Source: Aquarana catesbeiana
Taxonomy: Eukaryota > Chordata > Amphibia > Anura > Ranidae
Reading direction: 5' to 3'
NCBI RefSeq assembly: GCF_042186555.1
Contig: NC_133325.1
Location: 294,458,609-294,522,608 of the forward strand
Length of the DNA: 64,000 nt
Part shown: one piece after another, positions 55,870 to 64,000 of the stretch
Layout of the letters: the number at the start of each line of letters is the position of its first letter
Numbering within the stretch: the stretch's first letter is position 1
Notes under the pieces: model-generated
Told to the model about the DNA's origin: nothing
What the model saw: only the letters and a program-made list of their open reading frames with translations
Database searches by the model: none
Position numbers and translations under genes: made by a program

Positions 55870-56060
55870 GATGCTGCTGTGCCAGGTATAAGATCTGTAG
55901 TGGCAAATCTGTAGAGGAAATTAATAAAAGTTCTATTGCAACTGGTGCCATTACCCATAGCAACCAATCAGCTTCTATCTTTTGTTTTTTTCCACACAGC
56001 TTAGAATAATACAATTTAAAAGCTGATTGACTATGCTCTAGTTGAGATTAAGTTAGTCTC
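55870..56060. repeat. Probable further hairpin-type repeat
   Basis: CATAGCAACCAATCAGCTTC and AAAAGCTGATTGACT are inverse words separated by a T-run. The layout is like the neighbouring hairpin MITE but boundaries are unclear. Confidence 0.4.
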
Positions 56061-56107
56061 AAACGTTTTATTAAATTAATATTAAACCTTCATTTTTTTT
56101 TTTTTTT

Positions 56108-56450
56108 TAATTAAAAGGATGCTATACTTGCCTGATCTGTGGATATGGCACAGATCGGAGGCTTATCTCTTTTTCGGTTCCCCACTGGCTCTGTCTCCTT
56201 CCTGCCAGTCCCCCCTTCAGCAAGCCATGTGCCATGTGCAGGTGTGCTGTGGAGCCGGGCCATGTGCGTCCATAGACCCACACAGCACTGACAGCAGCAG
56301 GAACCACAGGCTCTCAGTGTGTCCTGTGAAAGCAGGAAGAGGGGAGAGTGGTACTGCAGCCATCACTGTGCTGGATTGTAAGCATTGAGTAAGTGCTTGG
56401 TGGGGTGCACAGCACGTAGTGGAAATTTTTCAACCTGAATGCAGGTACTT
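56108..56450. repeat. Dispersed repeat related to the CAGCAGCAGGA group
   Basis: TATACTTGCCTGATCTGTGG at the left and GACAGCAGCAGGAACCACAG inside recall the body of 35384-35869 and 62771-63085. The ends are not defined. Confidence 0.4.
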
Positions 56451-56912
56451 TACTCTGACGAACTTTGCATAACTCCCTTCATTCATTTTCCCTGAGAACA
56501 GCCATTACTCCTAGGCCCCTAATTATTGTGATTGGCACATTAGCTGTTCATTTGCATACTGAGCATTTGGATACAACTCCAAAAAATACTAATACTGTAT
56601 ATTTTACACATTTACAGCATGGTCTTACCAGTATATTTGTATTTTTAGCTGAATCCCCACAGACTTTCTTACTTGGAGTGCTATGAAAAAATAGCATTGA
56701 TCGACAGATTTGAAATGCACTGGTCGGAATGGGGGTCCAAGATATTTCCTTGTCTCAAAACATTCTTGAATAGAATTCTTGCTCTATAGGCCATGTATAA
56801 TCTACTGCTTGTGTGTGGATTTCACATTGGTAAAGAAATAAATAAAGTTAAATTCTAGTTGTATACGCAGTGATGTCTTAATAAATATATATTATATATA
56901 TATAATACTACT

Positions 56913-57086
56913 AAACTGGCATTCCAGTCTTTGTCTGTAGGGTTCAATAGAAGGCCTGGCCTGCAATCTCCGCTCTAATTCACCCCAAAGGTGTTCTATC
57001 GGGTTGAGGTTAGGACTCTGTGCAGGCCAGTCAAGTTCCTCCACCCCAGACTCAATCATCCATGTTTTTATAGACTTTGCCTTTTA
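56913..57086 (-). pseudogene. Tc1 family 2 transposase fragment
   Basis: On the reverse strand it reads AACCTCAACCCGATAGAACA, i.e. NLNPIEHL with the catalytic Glu kept, then a LELWDEL-type region. Downstream it jumps to the family 2 subterminal block CTACAGACAAAGACTGG. No terminal repeat was seen at either end. Confidence 0.8.
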
Positions 57087-57154
57087 GTTCAGATGTGATT
57101 TTCTTCCCTGATACTAAAAACATTCACAATGTTTACAACATATTGTATAATCTG

Positions 57155-57745
57155 TTAAAATAAAACTAAAGTCACCCATCTTTTACAGCCACAGAAGCTG
57201 CCATCTTGGCCTCTGTTGATTTGCAGTAGCCAAGGTGCTGTTCATGTGATCACCTGCCATTTGTTGACTTGCCATTTCTGGTGAGAACACACAAGCAACT
57301 CTGCAGGTTATCCTTCACGACATGCATTGAGGGCCAGTTTACACCATAGGAACGCAGTCCAGATACGTTCCAGATGCTTTTCTGCATGCACATTTTTGAT
57401 GTAGTCCAGTGCATTCCACCCCCCCCCCCTCTTTTTTTTTCTTAACCGTAAGGACATGTTTGTTCCAGTGCATTTTTGGTGCATTCCAGTGTGTTTTTGT
57501 TCCAGTACAGTCCAGTGCAGGAAAAATGCAGCATGTTCTACTTTTTTTTTTTTCTGGAACTGGAATGCACTGGAGCTGCAAGCACTGGTGTGAACTATGC
57601 AATTGAAAACCATATAACCTACTTTCCATGCGTTTTTTGATGCAGAAAAAAAAAAAACACACTGGACTGCATGTGGTGTGAACTGGCCCTGAAGGTAACT
57701 GTTTTTTGGGAAAACGTTAAATCGTTGGGTTTAGTTTCGCTTTAA
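57155..57745. mobile_element. TTAA-flanked MITE hosting a second MITE
   Basis: The outer ends TTAAAATAAAACTAAAGTCACCC and GGGTTTAGTTTCGCTTTAA are imperfect inverses with TTAA at 57155-57158 and 57742-57745. The interior is largely the nested element at 57330-57691. Confidence 0.65.
57330..57691. mobile_element. Nested MITE with AGGGCCAGTTTACACCA ends
   Basis: GAGGGCCAGTTTACACC pairs with GTGTGAACTGGCCCT. The interior is made of GTCCAGTGCATT / AATGCACTGGA words in both orientations, so it folds extensively. A C-run and T-runs are present. Confidence 0.7.
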
Positions 57746-58139
57746 ATTACAGTAGTTTATACTCAAACTTGGTCATCCTTCCCTTTTACATTCTGTTTTA
57801 CCATCAACAATAACTAATTGCCTGAGTGCCCTCTGATGTTCCTGGACAATGTACTTACATTTTGACGGCCAAAGTGTGTTAGACACTGCTTATTTATTTA
57901 TTGCTGTTTGGCTGGTGCTGATCTTCAGAACAAATAAATCACAAATTTGACATTCCTCTTTCACTTATGTCCATCAACATAACAAAAATTAAAGGGTTGA
58001 TTGACCTTGAAGATATTATGCTATTCATGTACCAAATATCAAGAGTTCAAAATATGTTTTAGAAGTATATGGACTCCTTTACTCTACTTAACTCTTTAGT
58101 GTAGTAGTTAACCCCTTTCGGATCCCCTACTGTACCCAT

Positions 58140-58560
58140 TTCTGGGAGGGTGTAAATTAAAAAAGTTTTCCTAAACCCACAACAGTAAAATCAGTCTGTA
58201 TATGCAATAAAGCATGCTTGTTCTACTCACTGTGGAACCTAAGGGGTTAATCCTCTGCATTTTTTGTCCCCAATCCATCTGCTGATAGAACAGAGCCTTG
58301 GAGGCACACTGCACATGCTCAGTTTGGTGTGTATTACTAGAGGTTTTTTTTTTTTTTTTTTTTTGGAGGCTGCATGTGATCAGCACTGTGCCAATAAGCA
58401 CTGTCCAGACAGAAAGTCATGGGCCATGCAGTCTCAAAGGACAGTCAGAGGAGAATGTAAACACCTCCTACAAGCTTTAACCAGCGCTCGGCCAGACACT
58501 GATAGATGTCACAAGACTGCTATATACTGCTGATAAGAGAAGGTATTTAGCAGTTTATAT
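58140..58560. repeat. Possible dispersed repeat around GGAACCTAAGGGGTTAATCC
   Basis: A moderately GC-rich block with a 20-bp T-run, in AT-rich flanks. Recognition as a repeat is by general resemblance only. Confidence 0.25.
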
Positions 58561-58717
58561 TTACTAAAATAATTGCACTTCCATGTTTTGTGTACTGTGG
58601 AAGACCAGATATAGAGAAGGCATGTAAGATTTTGCTCAGTAACCACACTGAGTGATGATGGTATGTTAACACTTTTGTTGCCACCATTGTAGCAGTGGTA
58701 TGGCAGGACAGTAAAAG

Positions 58718-59048
58718 CAGTGGCGGTCGCTCTATGAGGCGCGCAGGGGCAATGCCCCCCCCTAATCTACAGGCAGGGTGCCAGATGCATGGATTTTAAT
58801 GGGACTTTTTTTTTTTTTTTTAAGCACGTGATTAGAGCCTGAGGTTCTAATAGGCTTCAAAAAAGGGTGGGCTCTGCACCCCAAGCACAACCACTTGTTT
58901 GACAATAGCAAATGAATATTTGCTATTGTCTTATTCATTCTCCTCCCACAGTAAGCCCCTAATGAGGGGGGATCGCCGCCATCCGTGTCCCACGGGGGTG
59001 GTGTTAATTTGTTCTCCCCCCCAAAATTTTGATTACCAGCCGCCACTG
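58718..59048. mobile_element. hAT-type MITE with CAGTGGCGG ends
   Basis: CAGTGGCGGTCG at the left and GCCGCCACTG at the right are terminal inverted repeats. The 8-bp flanks AGTAAAAG (58710-58717) and AGTGAAAG (59049-59056) differ by one base, as for an aged hAT target duplication. The interior has a palindrome TGACAATAGCAAATGAATAT with TTTGCTATTGTC. Non-coding. Confidence 0.85.
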
Positions 59049-59846
59049 AGTGAAAGGACAAAAAAAAAACCCTGCATTTGTGATAGTGTTAAAAAAAAAA
59101 TAATTGTGAAGATATTTGGAATGACATTCGTTGTACAAAATACAGTATTTTAAACTACAAAAAAAATTCAAATTTCTGACAATTTCTCAGCTTATTAAAA
59201 TATATAAAAAAACGTGCAGCTTCTTCTCCCTGGAGCATCCTGTTTTCTTTTGAATTTAGCATTGCTTTATCTGCTCAAAGGTCTGTTCACAGGGAATGGA
59301 AAGACTACAAGTCTCATCAGCCACCACGGCAGAGAACTCAAAGATCATAAATCGAACACACAGTGTTATCACCACACTTGTAGTCCAGTGTTTACTTCCT
59401 CCAGGCCCATAAACAGATGGGCCTTACCTCTGTATGGACCAGGAGCTTGTGGAAACTTTTTCAAGAGCCCATGTATTTTATTTGCAATGGACTGATTGCT
59501 GCAACCATTTTAATAAATGAACATGATTTTATTGTATTATTTTGGGTGGCGTTAATTACATTTTTTGCAAAAGGTGGCCTATACCTTTTTGTACAGGTTA
59601 CCATTTAAAGAGGAATGACTGATTCAGTAGGTACCAGGATACTTTGTACTACAAAAGCATTTGCATGGGATTATCAGAATCTGACCCTGTTCTTTTCAGC
59701 CTTTATATAATATTAATAGTAGCAAGTCAGTCCATTAATCATGTGGTAAACTTTCAATTGACCCACAAGGAAAACTGGTAGAGCTTGTGGTAATCAAGGA
59801 CATGGGGCAACTATGCTAAGTAGAGAAGAGGCATCAACTGTGTTTT

Positions 59847-60760
59847 GGTGTAAAAATAGTGTAGCGCTAGAAGTAAAGTGCAAATGCCAAAGTGCAATGG
59901 TATGTGACTACACAATGTGGAGTAACATAAATGGAAAAGTGCAAATGCCAACACATGTGTTCAAAACCGTAATATGAACTACACAATGTGACAAATATTA
60001 GTAAAGGGGTGTGTAAAGCACAGAAAGTGCAAAAATCCAATGATGAGTAAAACTGCAATGGGTCATATAAAATAAAGTCCACAAAAAGTATGAAAGTAGA
60101 CAAGATGTGCTTCTTCCTGTTGGGATGACACCAAAACAGTAGAGAAGGGAACAGGTTGTCTGTAGTGACTTAAGTAACTCTTGAGGGATAAGATGGATAC
60201 TCTTACCGGCTGGGATGGACACACATGTCTTACGACAGTGGGTCAAAGGAGCTTGTGATTCTGAAGGGTCTGCATCTGGTGCTGTGTACGGAAAATGGAT
60301 CGGGTACGGGGTCCTCCGTTTCCCAGCAGTGAACTCCAGAGACACTTTGTTATCCGGCTGGATGTACCTCAAGACAGCTCCTTGTGGACTCCAATGGACA
60401 TAACATATGGAAAAAGGAGGAGGGCTCCAAATAGTGCAGGTCAAACCAACAGGTTTATTGGAATATATCAAAAATGACACTGAATAAAAGTGATCACAAA
60501 ATGTAAAAGAATATATAAAAAGCAATGTGGGGTGCAGTAAATGCTGGCTTTGCTTTTTATATATTCTTTTACGTTTTGTGATCACTTTTATTACACACCC
60601 CTTTGCTAATATTTGTCACATTGTGTAGTTCATATTACGGTTTTGAACACATGTGTTGGCATTTGCACTTTTCTATTTATGTTACTCCACATCGTGTAGT
60701 CACATACCATTGCACTTTGGCATTTGCATTTTACTTATAGCGCTACATTATTTTTACACC
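59847..60760. mobile_element. Foldback element, 914 bp, with inner hairpin
   Basis: The arms 59847-60015 and 60591-60760 are near-perfect inverses (e.g. GTAGCGCTA/TAGCGCTAC, TGCCAACACATGTGTTCAAA with its inverse, GACAAATATTAGTAAAGGGG with its inverse). A second hairpin (60483-60524 with 60551-60592; AAAGTGATCACAAAATGTAA) directly abuts the right arm. The 195-codon reverse frame across it is not a recognisable protein. Confidence 0.85.
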
Positions 60761-60985
60761 ATTCCTGTTCAACTTTGTTTGTTTGAGTGCTAGCAGCTTT
60801 TTTGCACAATTTTTCTTTTGTTTTTAGCGCAGTGTCCCCCCCCCCCCCCCGTTCCGCATTAACTGTGTTTTGCCAGTTCTACATATACATGCCTATGTAC
60901 CCAATGTAATTACAAATATTTTTTAGCAAATGGCAGTCGCTGAAATTTTGTGCAGATTGTCTATACGCAAGTAATCATTGTAGAA

Positions 60986-60988
<3 letters not shown>

Positions 60989-61033
<45 letters not shown>
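60989..61033. repeat. (AT)n microsatellite
   Basis: About 45 bp of alternating AT. Confidence 0.95.
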
Positions 61034-61034
<1 letters not shown>

Positions 61035-61329
61035 TGTCTCCTTGCCAAAGCAAAGACAGTTGTTAATAAATCTTTAAGCTGCATATTGATCTTTTGCATT
61101 ACCGTCAAGATGTCTTTTAAATTCTAGCAATATTTGCTTTTTTTGTGCTTATACGCTTTGCATACATCAGCAGGATATTATGGCAGCGTCTCTCTTAGCT
61201 ATGGTTTTGCATTTCTGTTGTCTGCTATACAATAGCATAAATAGCTTTTCGGATGCAGATCTATTTTCATTTAAGTGTATGTATAGCCAAAACTTTATTT
61301 TATTCATTTTGGATAGAGGAGAAAAGGGT

Positions 61330-61690
61330 TAGAACCTGTGTAGGGCTTTTGCTTTCTGCATTCCCGCTATTGTAATGGAAATTTGTAAGTTCTGTATATA
61401 ATTGTATTCTATTTTGTATGTATTGCACACTGCCCTCACTGTGCACACGGCACTAATAATGTTTTCAGTAAATGTTTACATTCTTTTGAGTCCTGATTAG
61501 AATAAGCCTGCCTATGTAACGCCCCTTGTTACCATAAACGTACAATTGTAATATTAATGTGATACCTACGTAATCATGTGCATAAAAACCTTCAATTGCG
61601 TCATAATAAAGCAGAACAGTAATTTGGAAAGATGCTGAGTGTATCTTTTGTGTCTGTTCCCTACTGCAGTAGTTATTATTAATTTGGAAC
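61330..61690 (+). mobile_element. Candidate LTR (TATA-like box and AATAAA)
   Basis: CATAAAAACC (61581-61590) followed after 14 bp by AATAAA (61605-61610) and a T/G-rich stretch (TTTTGTGTCTGTTCCC) mimics the U3-R-U5 layout of a retroviral-type LTR. The edges are not fixed; no flanking duplication or coding part was found. Confidence 0.3.
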
Positions 61691-62010
61691 CACTAATCAA
61701 TATGAGGATAGGAGTTGCCTATCATCAATTCAACCGAGTCACTATGTATATTCACTCTTTTTTGGTTTGTCTGAACTTTTGTTATAGGGTCAGAAAGTGA
61801 AATGTTGAGTTTTTCCTCCTCTCTCTTTTCACCAGTGTCTGGCTCAGCTATTCTTCTCATTATTCCATGTTGGGTACTAAATTCCTGTATGTATTTCTGT
61901 ACATCAGCTGCTATATGACTTGAACGGTGCTCACCTGTACCTATATACAGTACATGCATGTATTTTTGTTGGTTGGTATTAACAGTGGAGCGAATACTTA
62001 TGCTGTATTA

Positions 62011-62570
62011 GACCCCTTTCACACTGGGGCGTTTTTTAAGGTGCTTTAGCGTTAAAGAAAAAGCGCCTGTAAAGCGCCTGAAAGAAGCCTCATCTGCAAT
62101 CCCAATGTGAAAGCCCGAGCCCTTGCACTGCCAGCGCCCGAAAAACGCTCGTAAAGCACCGCTTAAGACCCCTTTCACACTGGGGCATTTTTCGGGCACT
62201 GGCAGTATTAAAGGGCTCGGGCCATCGGCGCACCCAGCCCCGTGGCAAAAACACGAAAGCGCTGCAAAGAAGCTGCTTGTAGGACTTTTGCCTGTCAGCG
62301 CAGCGCCCCAGTGTGAAAGCACTCGGGCTTTCACATTGGGATTGCAGATGAGGCTTCTTTCAGGCGCTTTACAGGTGCTTTTTAGGCACTTTTTTTAATG
62401 CTAAAGGGCCTGAAAAACGCCCCAGTTTGAAAGGGGTCTCAGTGTGAAAGCACTCGGGGTTTCACATTGGGATTGCAGATGAGGCTTCTTTCAGGCGCTT
62501 TACAGGTGCTTTTTTTTAATACTAAAGCGCCTGAAAAACGCCTGAGAAACTACCCAGTGTGAAAGGGGTC
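62011..62570. mobile_element. MITE of the TTTCACAC group interrupted by a related MITE
   Basis: The outer ends GACCCCTTTCACACTGGG and CCAGTGTGAAAGGGGTC have TA at 62009-62010 and 62571-62572. A second complete unit, AGACCCCTTTCACACTGG to CCAGTTTGAAAGGGGTCT (62166-62439), is inserted. A block starting CAGTGTGAAAGCACTCGG is present twice (about 62308 and 62440). Confidence 0.78.
62166..62439. mobile_element. Nested MITE unit within 62011-62570
   Basis: The left end follows TTA at 62163-62165. The right end stops at GGGGTCT before CAGTGTG. It includes the palindrome CAGTGTGAAAGC / GCTTTCACATTG. Confidence 0.65.
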
Positions 62571-62770
62571 TAATGCTTGATGCGGTATGAAATACTTGGA
62601 TGTTTGAACCTACTATATAGTTGTATGTATATGCCTAATAGAACTTAATTGAAAAAGCATTTTTGGTATGTGGTGTGCTTACTCTATATATTTAAAACTG
62701 TTGGACTAACAGATTTGTACACTGTGGAGGGGTTTAAGCACTCTGAAAAATAATTTATTGTTGGTTGCTT

Positions 62771-63085
62771 AAAGTGATACTAAACCTAGAATGTTCTTTC
62801 TTTAGGTCCACTGCCAGTGCTCTGAGCTCCTCCCCCTGCCGTGTGCTCTTTTATAGCATGCCGCTTGCTTTGGGGGCTCTCGTGCTTGCCTGCTCACGAG
62901 CCAGCTGTGTATGCCAATTGACACACAGAGCGTGGCTTGGCTCTGCCCCCTACTCTCTCCTCATTGGCTGTGATTGACAGCAGCAGGAACCAACGGCTCC
63001 GGCTGCTGCCTCGCTGTCCAATGAGGAGAAACAGAGCCAAGAGAGCCGCTTTTCTCGTACACATCACTGCATTGAGATCAGGCAT
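62771..63085. repeat. Dispersed repeat related to the CAGCAGCAGGA group
   Basis: Starts TTAAAGTGATACTAAACC, then CTCCTCATTGGCTG, GATTGACAGCAGCAGGAACC and TCCAATGAGGAG, in the same order as in 35384-35869. The right end is replaced by the Tc1 family 4 element. Confidence 0.55.
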
Positions 63086-63099
63086 TTGGGCATCACGAG

Positions 63100-63627
63100 A
63101 TTGAGATGGACATTATGACCATGCACCTAAATATTGAGTAGTTTCCACCTTTGCTGCCAAAACAGCCCTGACCCATCAAGGTATGGACTCCACTTGACCT
63201 CTGAAGGTATGTTGTGGTATCTGGACAACTTGACTGGTCGGTGGCCCCATATGCAACAAACTACGATGCACTCTTCCATTGATCTACATGAGACAGCCTT
63301 GGCTTCCCACATGCATCAATGCACCTGAGTCACCCATGACATTGTTACTGGTTCAACAGTTTTCCTTCCTTCAACCACTTTTGATAGATCCTGACCACTG
63401 CAGACCAGGGTCATCCCACAAGAGCTGCAGTTTTAAAGATCCTCTGACCCAGAAGTCTAGCCATTACAATTTGGCTCTTGTCAAAGACACTCAAATTCTT
63501 ATGGTTGCCCATTTTTTCAACACATTTCAACAAATCAACTTCAGGGACAGCATGCTGACCTGCTGCTAATATATCCCAGCCACTTTCAGGTGCCAGTGGT
63601 CATATTGTTATGACTGATTGGTGTATA
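63100..63627 (-). mobile_element. Tc1-like transposon family 4, internally deleted
   Basis: The ends CATTATGACCATGCACC (left) and GGTCATATTGTTATGACTG then ATTGGTGTAT (right) enclose a reverse-strand transposase remnant. An internal deletion lies near 63225 (GGTATCTGG joined to ACAACTTGACTGG). It is a separate family from the three others by sequence. Confidence 0.75.
63225..63512 (-). pseudogene. Tc1-like transposase N-terminal remnant, family 4
   Basis: It starts MGNHKNLSVFDKSQIVMARL, then LGQRIFKTAALVG, a helix-turn-helix of the type in Tc1-like DNA-binding domains. A TGA stop where Cys is expected follows, then SAVVRIYQKWLKEGK. The following sequence degrades with several stops, and the whole catalytic domain is missing. 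Confidence 0.78.
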
Positions 63628-63639
63628 AAAGTGCCCTAA

Positions 63640-64000
63640 CACTGCATGAAATGACTTCTGTGATATACTGCTATACAATACTGTTAGCATTGCACACACA
63701 GGTTTAGAAAAAGGATACATGTATTGTGTAAGTATGGAACATTTAATGGAATTACCGATTTATTTAGACAACCTAATGCTTTTTTTTCCCAGACTATCAT
63801 TTATTCAGAGTTTGAGTAATATAGATTTGTTCAGAACATGTACAGTATAAAGGTCCTGTTTTATGCTCTTCTGTGATTTCAGGGAATGATCAATTTTGTT
63901 TTTGTTTAGGATATAGAATTGCTATAATTACTGTCCTTTTTCAATTGCTCATTAAAGAAATCATTTCTTAACTAAGTTTTATTTATATAATCATTCCTGT
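63640..64000. other. Unique AT-rich sequence, nothing recognised
   Basis: No features were seen up to the window edge. Confidence 0.4.

Noticed and set aside
59998..60585. 195-codon reverse frame
   Set aside because: It crosses the arm and loop of the foldback element, has no recognisable family and is a chance frame.

Overview
This 64-kb window looks like intergenic or intronic DNA from a large, repeat-rich vertebrate genome. An anuran, most likely a ranid-type frog, fits best. That call rests on the repeat content: several decayed Tc1-like transposons, many hairpin MITEs of kinds I associate with frog genomes, CR1, L2-like and L1-like LINEs, and a tRNA-headed SINE. The species call is inference. 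I found no intact host protein-coding gene. Almost every long open frame is transposon-derived, falls in a tandem repeat, or is a chance frame.

Layout. 1-5 kb: an old repeat with an internal palindrome, a (GT)n(AT)n microsatellite, then three MITEs in close succession. 4.8-10.8 kb: a Tc1 cluster with three families, including one interrupted by a 687-bp MITE and one reverse-strand copy with both ends and TA duplications preserved. 11.9-13.8 kb: an 867-bp foldback element and two MITEs. 14-19 kb: LTR-like sequence, TTAA-flanked MITEs, a weak exon candidate and a SINE. 20-24.4 kb: a reverse-strand L1-like LINE split by an L2-like LINE with a 15-bp target-site duplication. 26-32 kb: a Tc1 relic carrying an inverted duplication, a 337-bp foldback element, a second L1-like 3' part, and LTR-like and foldback fragments. 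33.0-33.3 kb: a stretch of unusual composition that could be conserved non-coding sequence. 33.7-34.4 kb: a 36-bp minisatellite that is open in several frames. 35-42 kb: MITEs and a palindromic GATA microsatellite. 43.5-47.9 kb: a hAT-type MITE beside a near full-length but broken CR1 LINE on the reverse strand. 48-52.8 kb: nested MITEs and duplicated repeat families. 53-64 kb: mostly unique AT-rich DNA with a long (TA)n tract, a second hAT-type MITE, a 914-bp foldback element, a LTR-like segment, a nested MITE and a fourth Tc1 family.

The elements do not form a working system. Each autonomous-type element I could read carries stops, frameshifts, deletions or a lost catalytic residue. What is informative is the archaeology: target-site duplications (TA, TTAA, 8 bp, 15 bp), nested insertions whose empty site can be inferred, a SINE and a LINE sharing the same 3' tail, and MITEs whose terminal word recurs inside them as a palindrome. 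I see no CRISPR array, operon, rRNA or free-standing tRNA gene.
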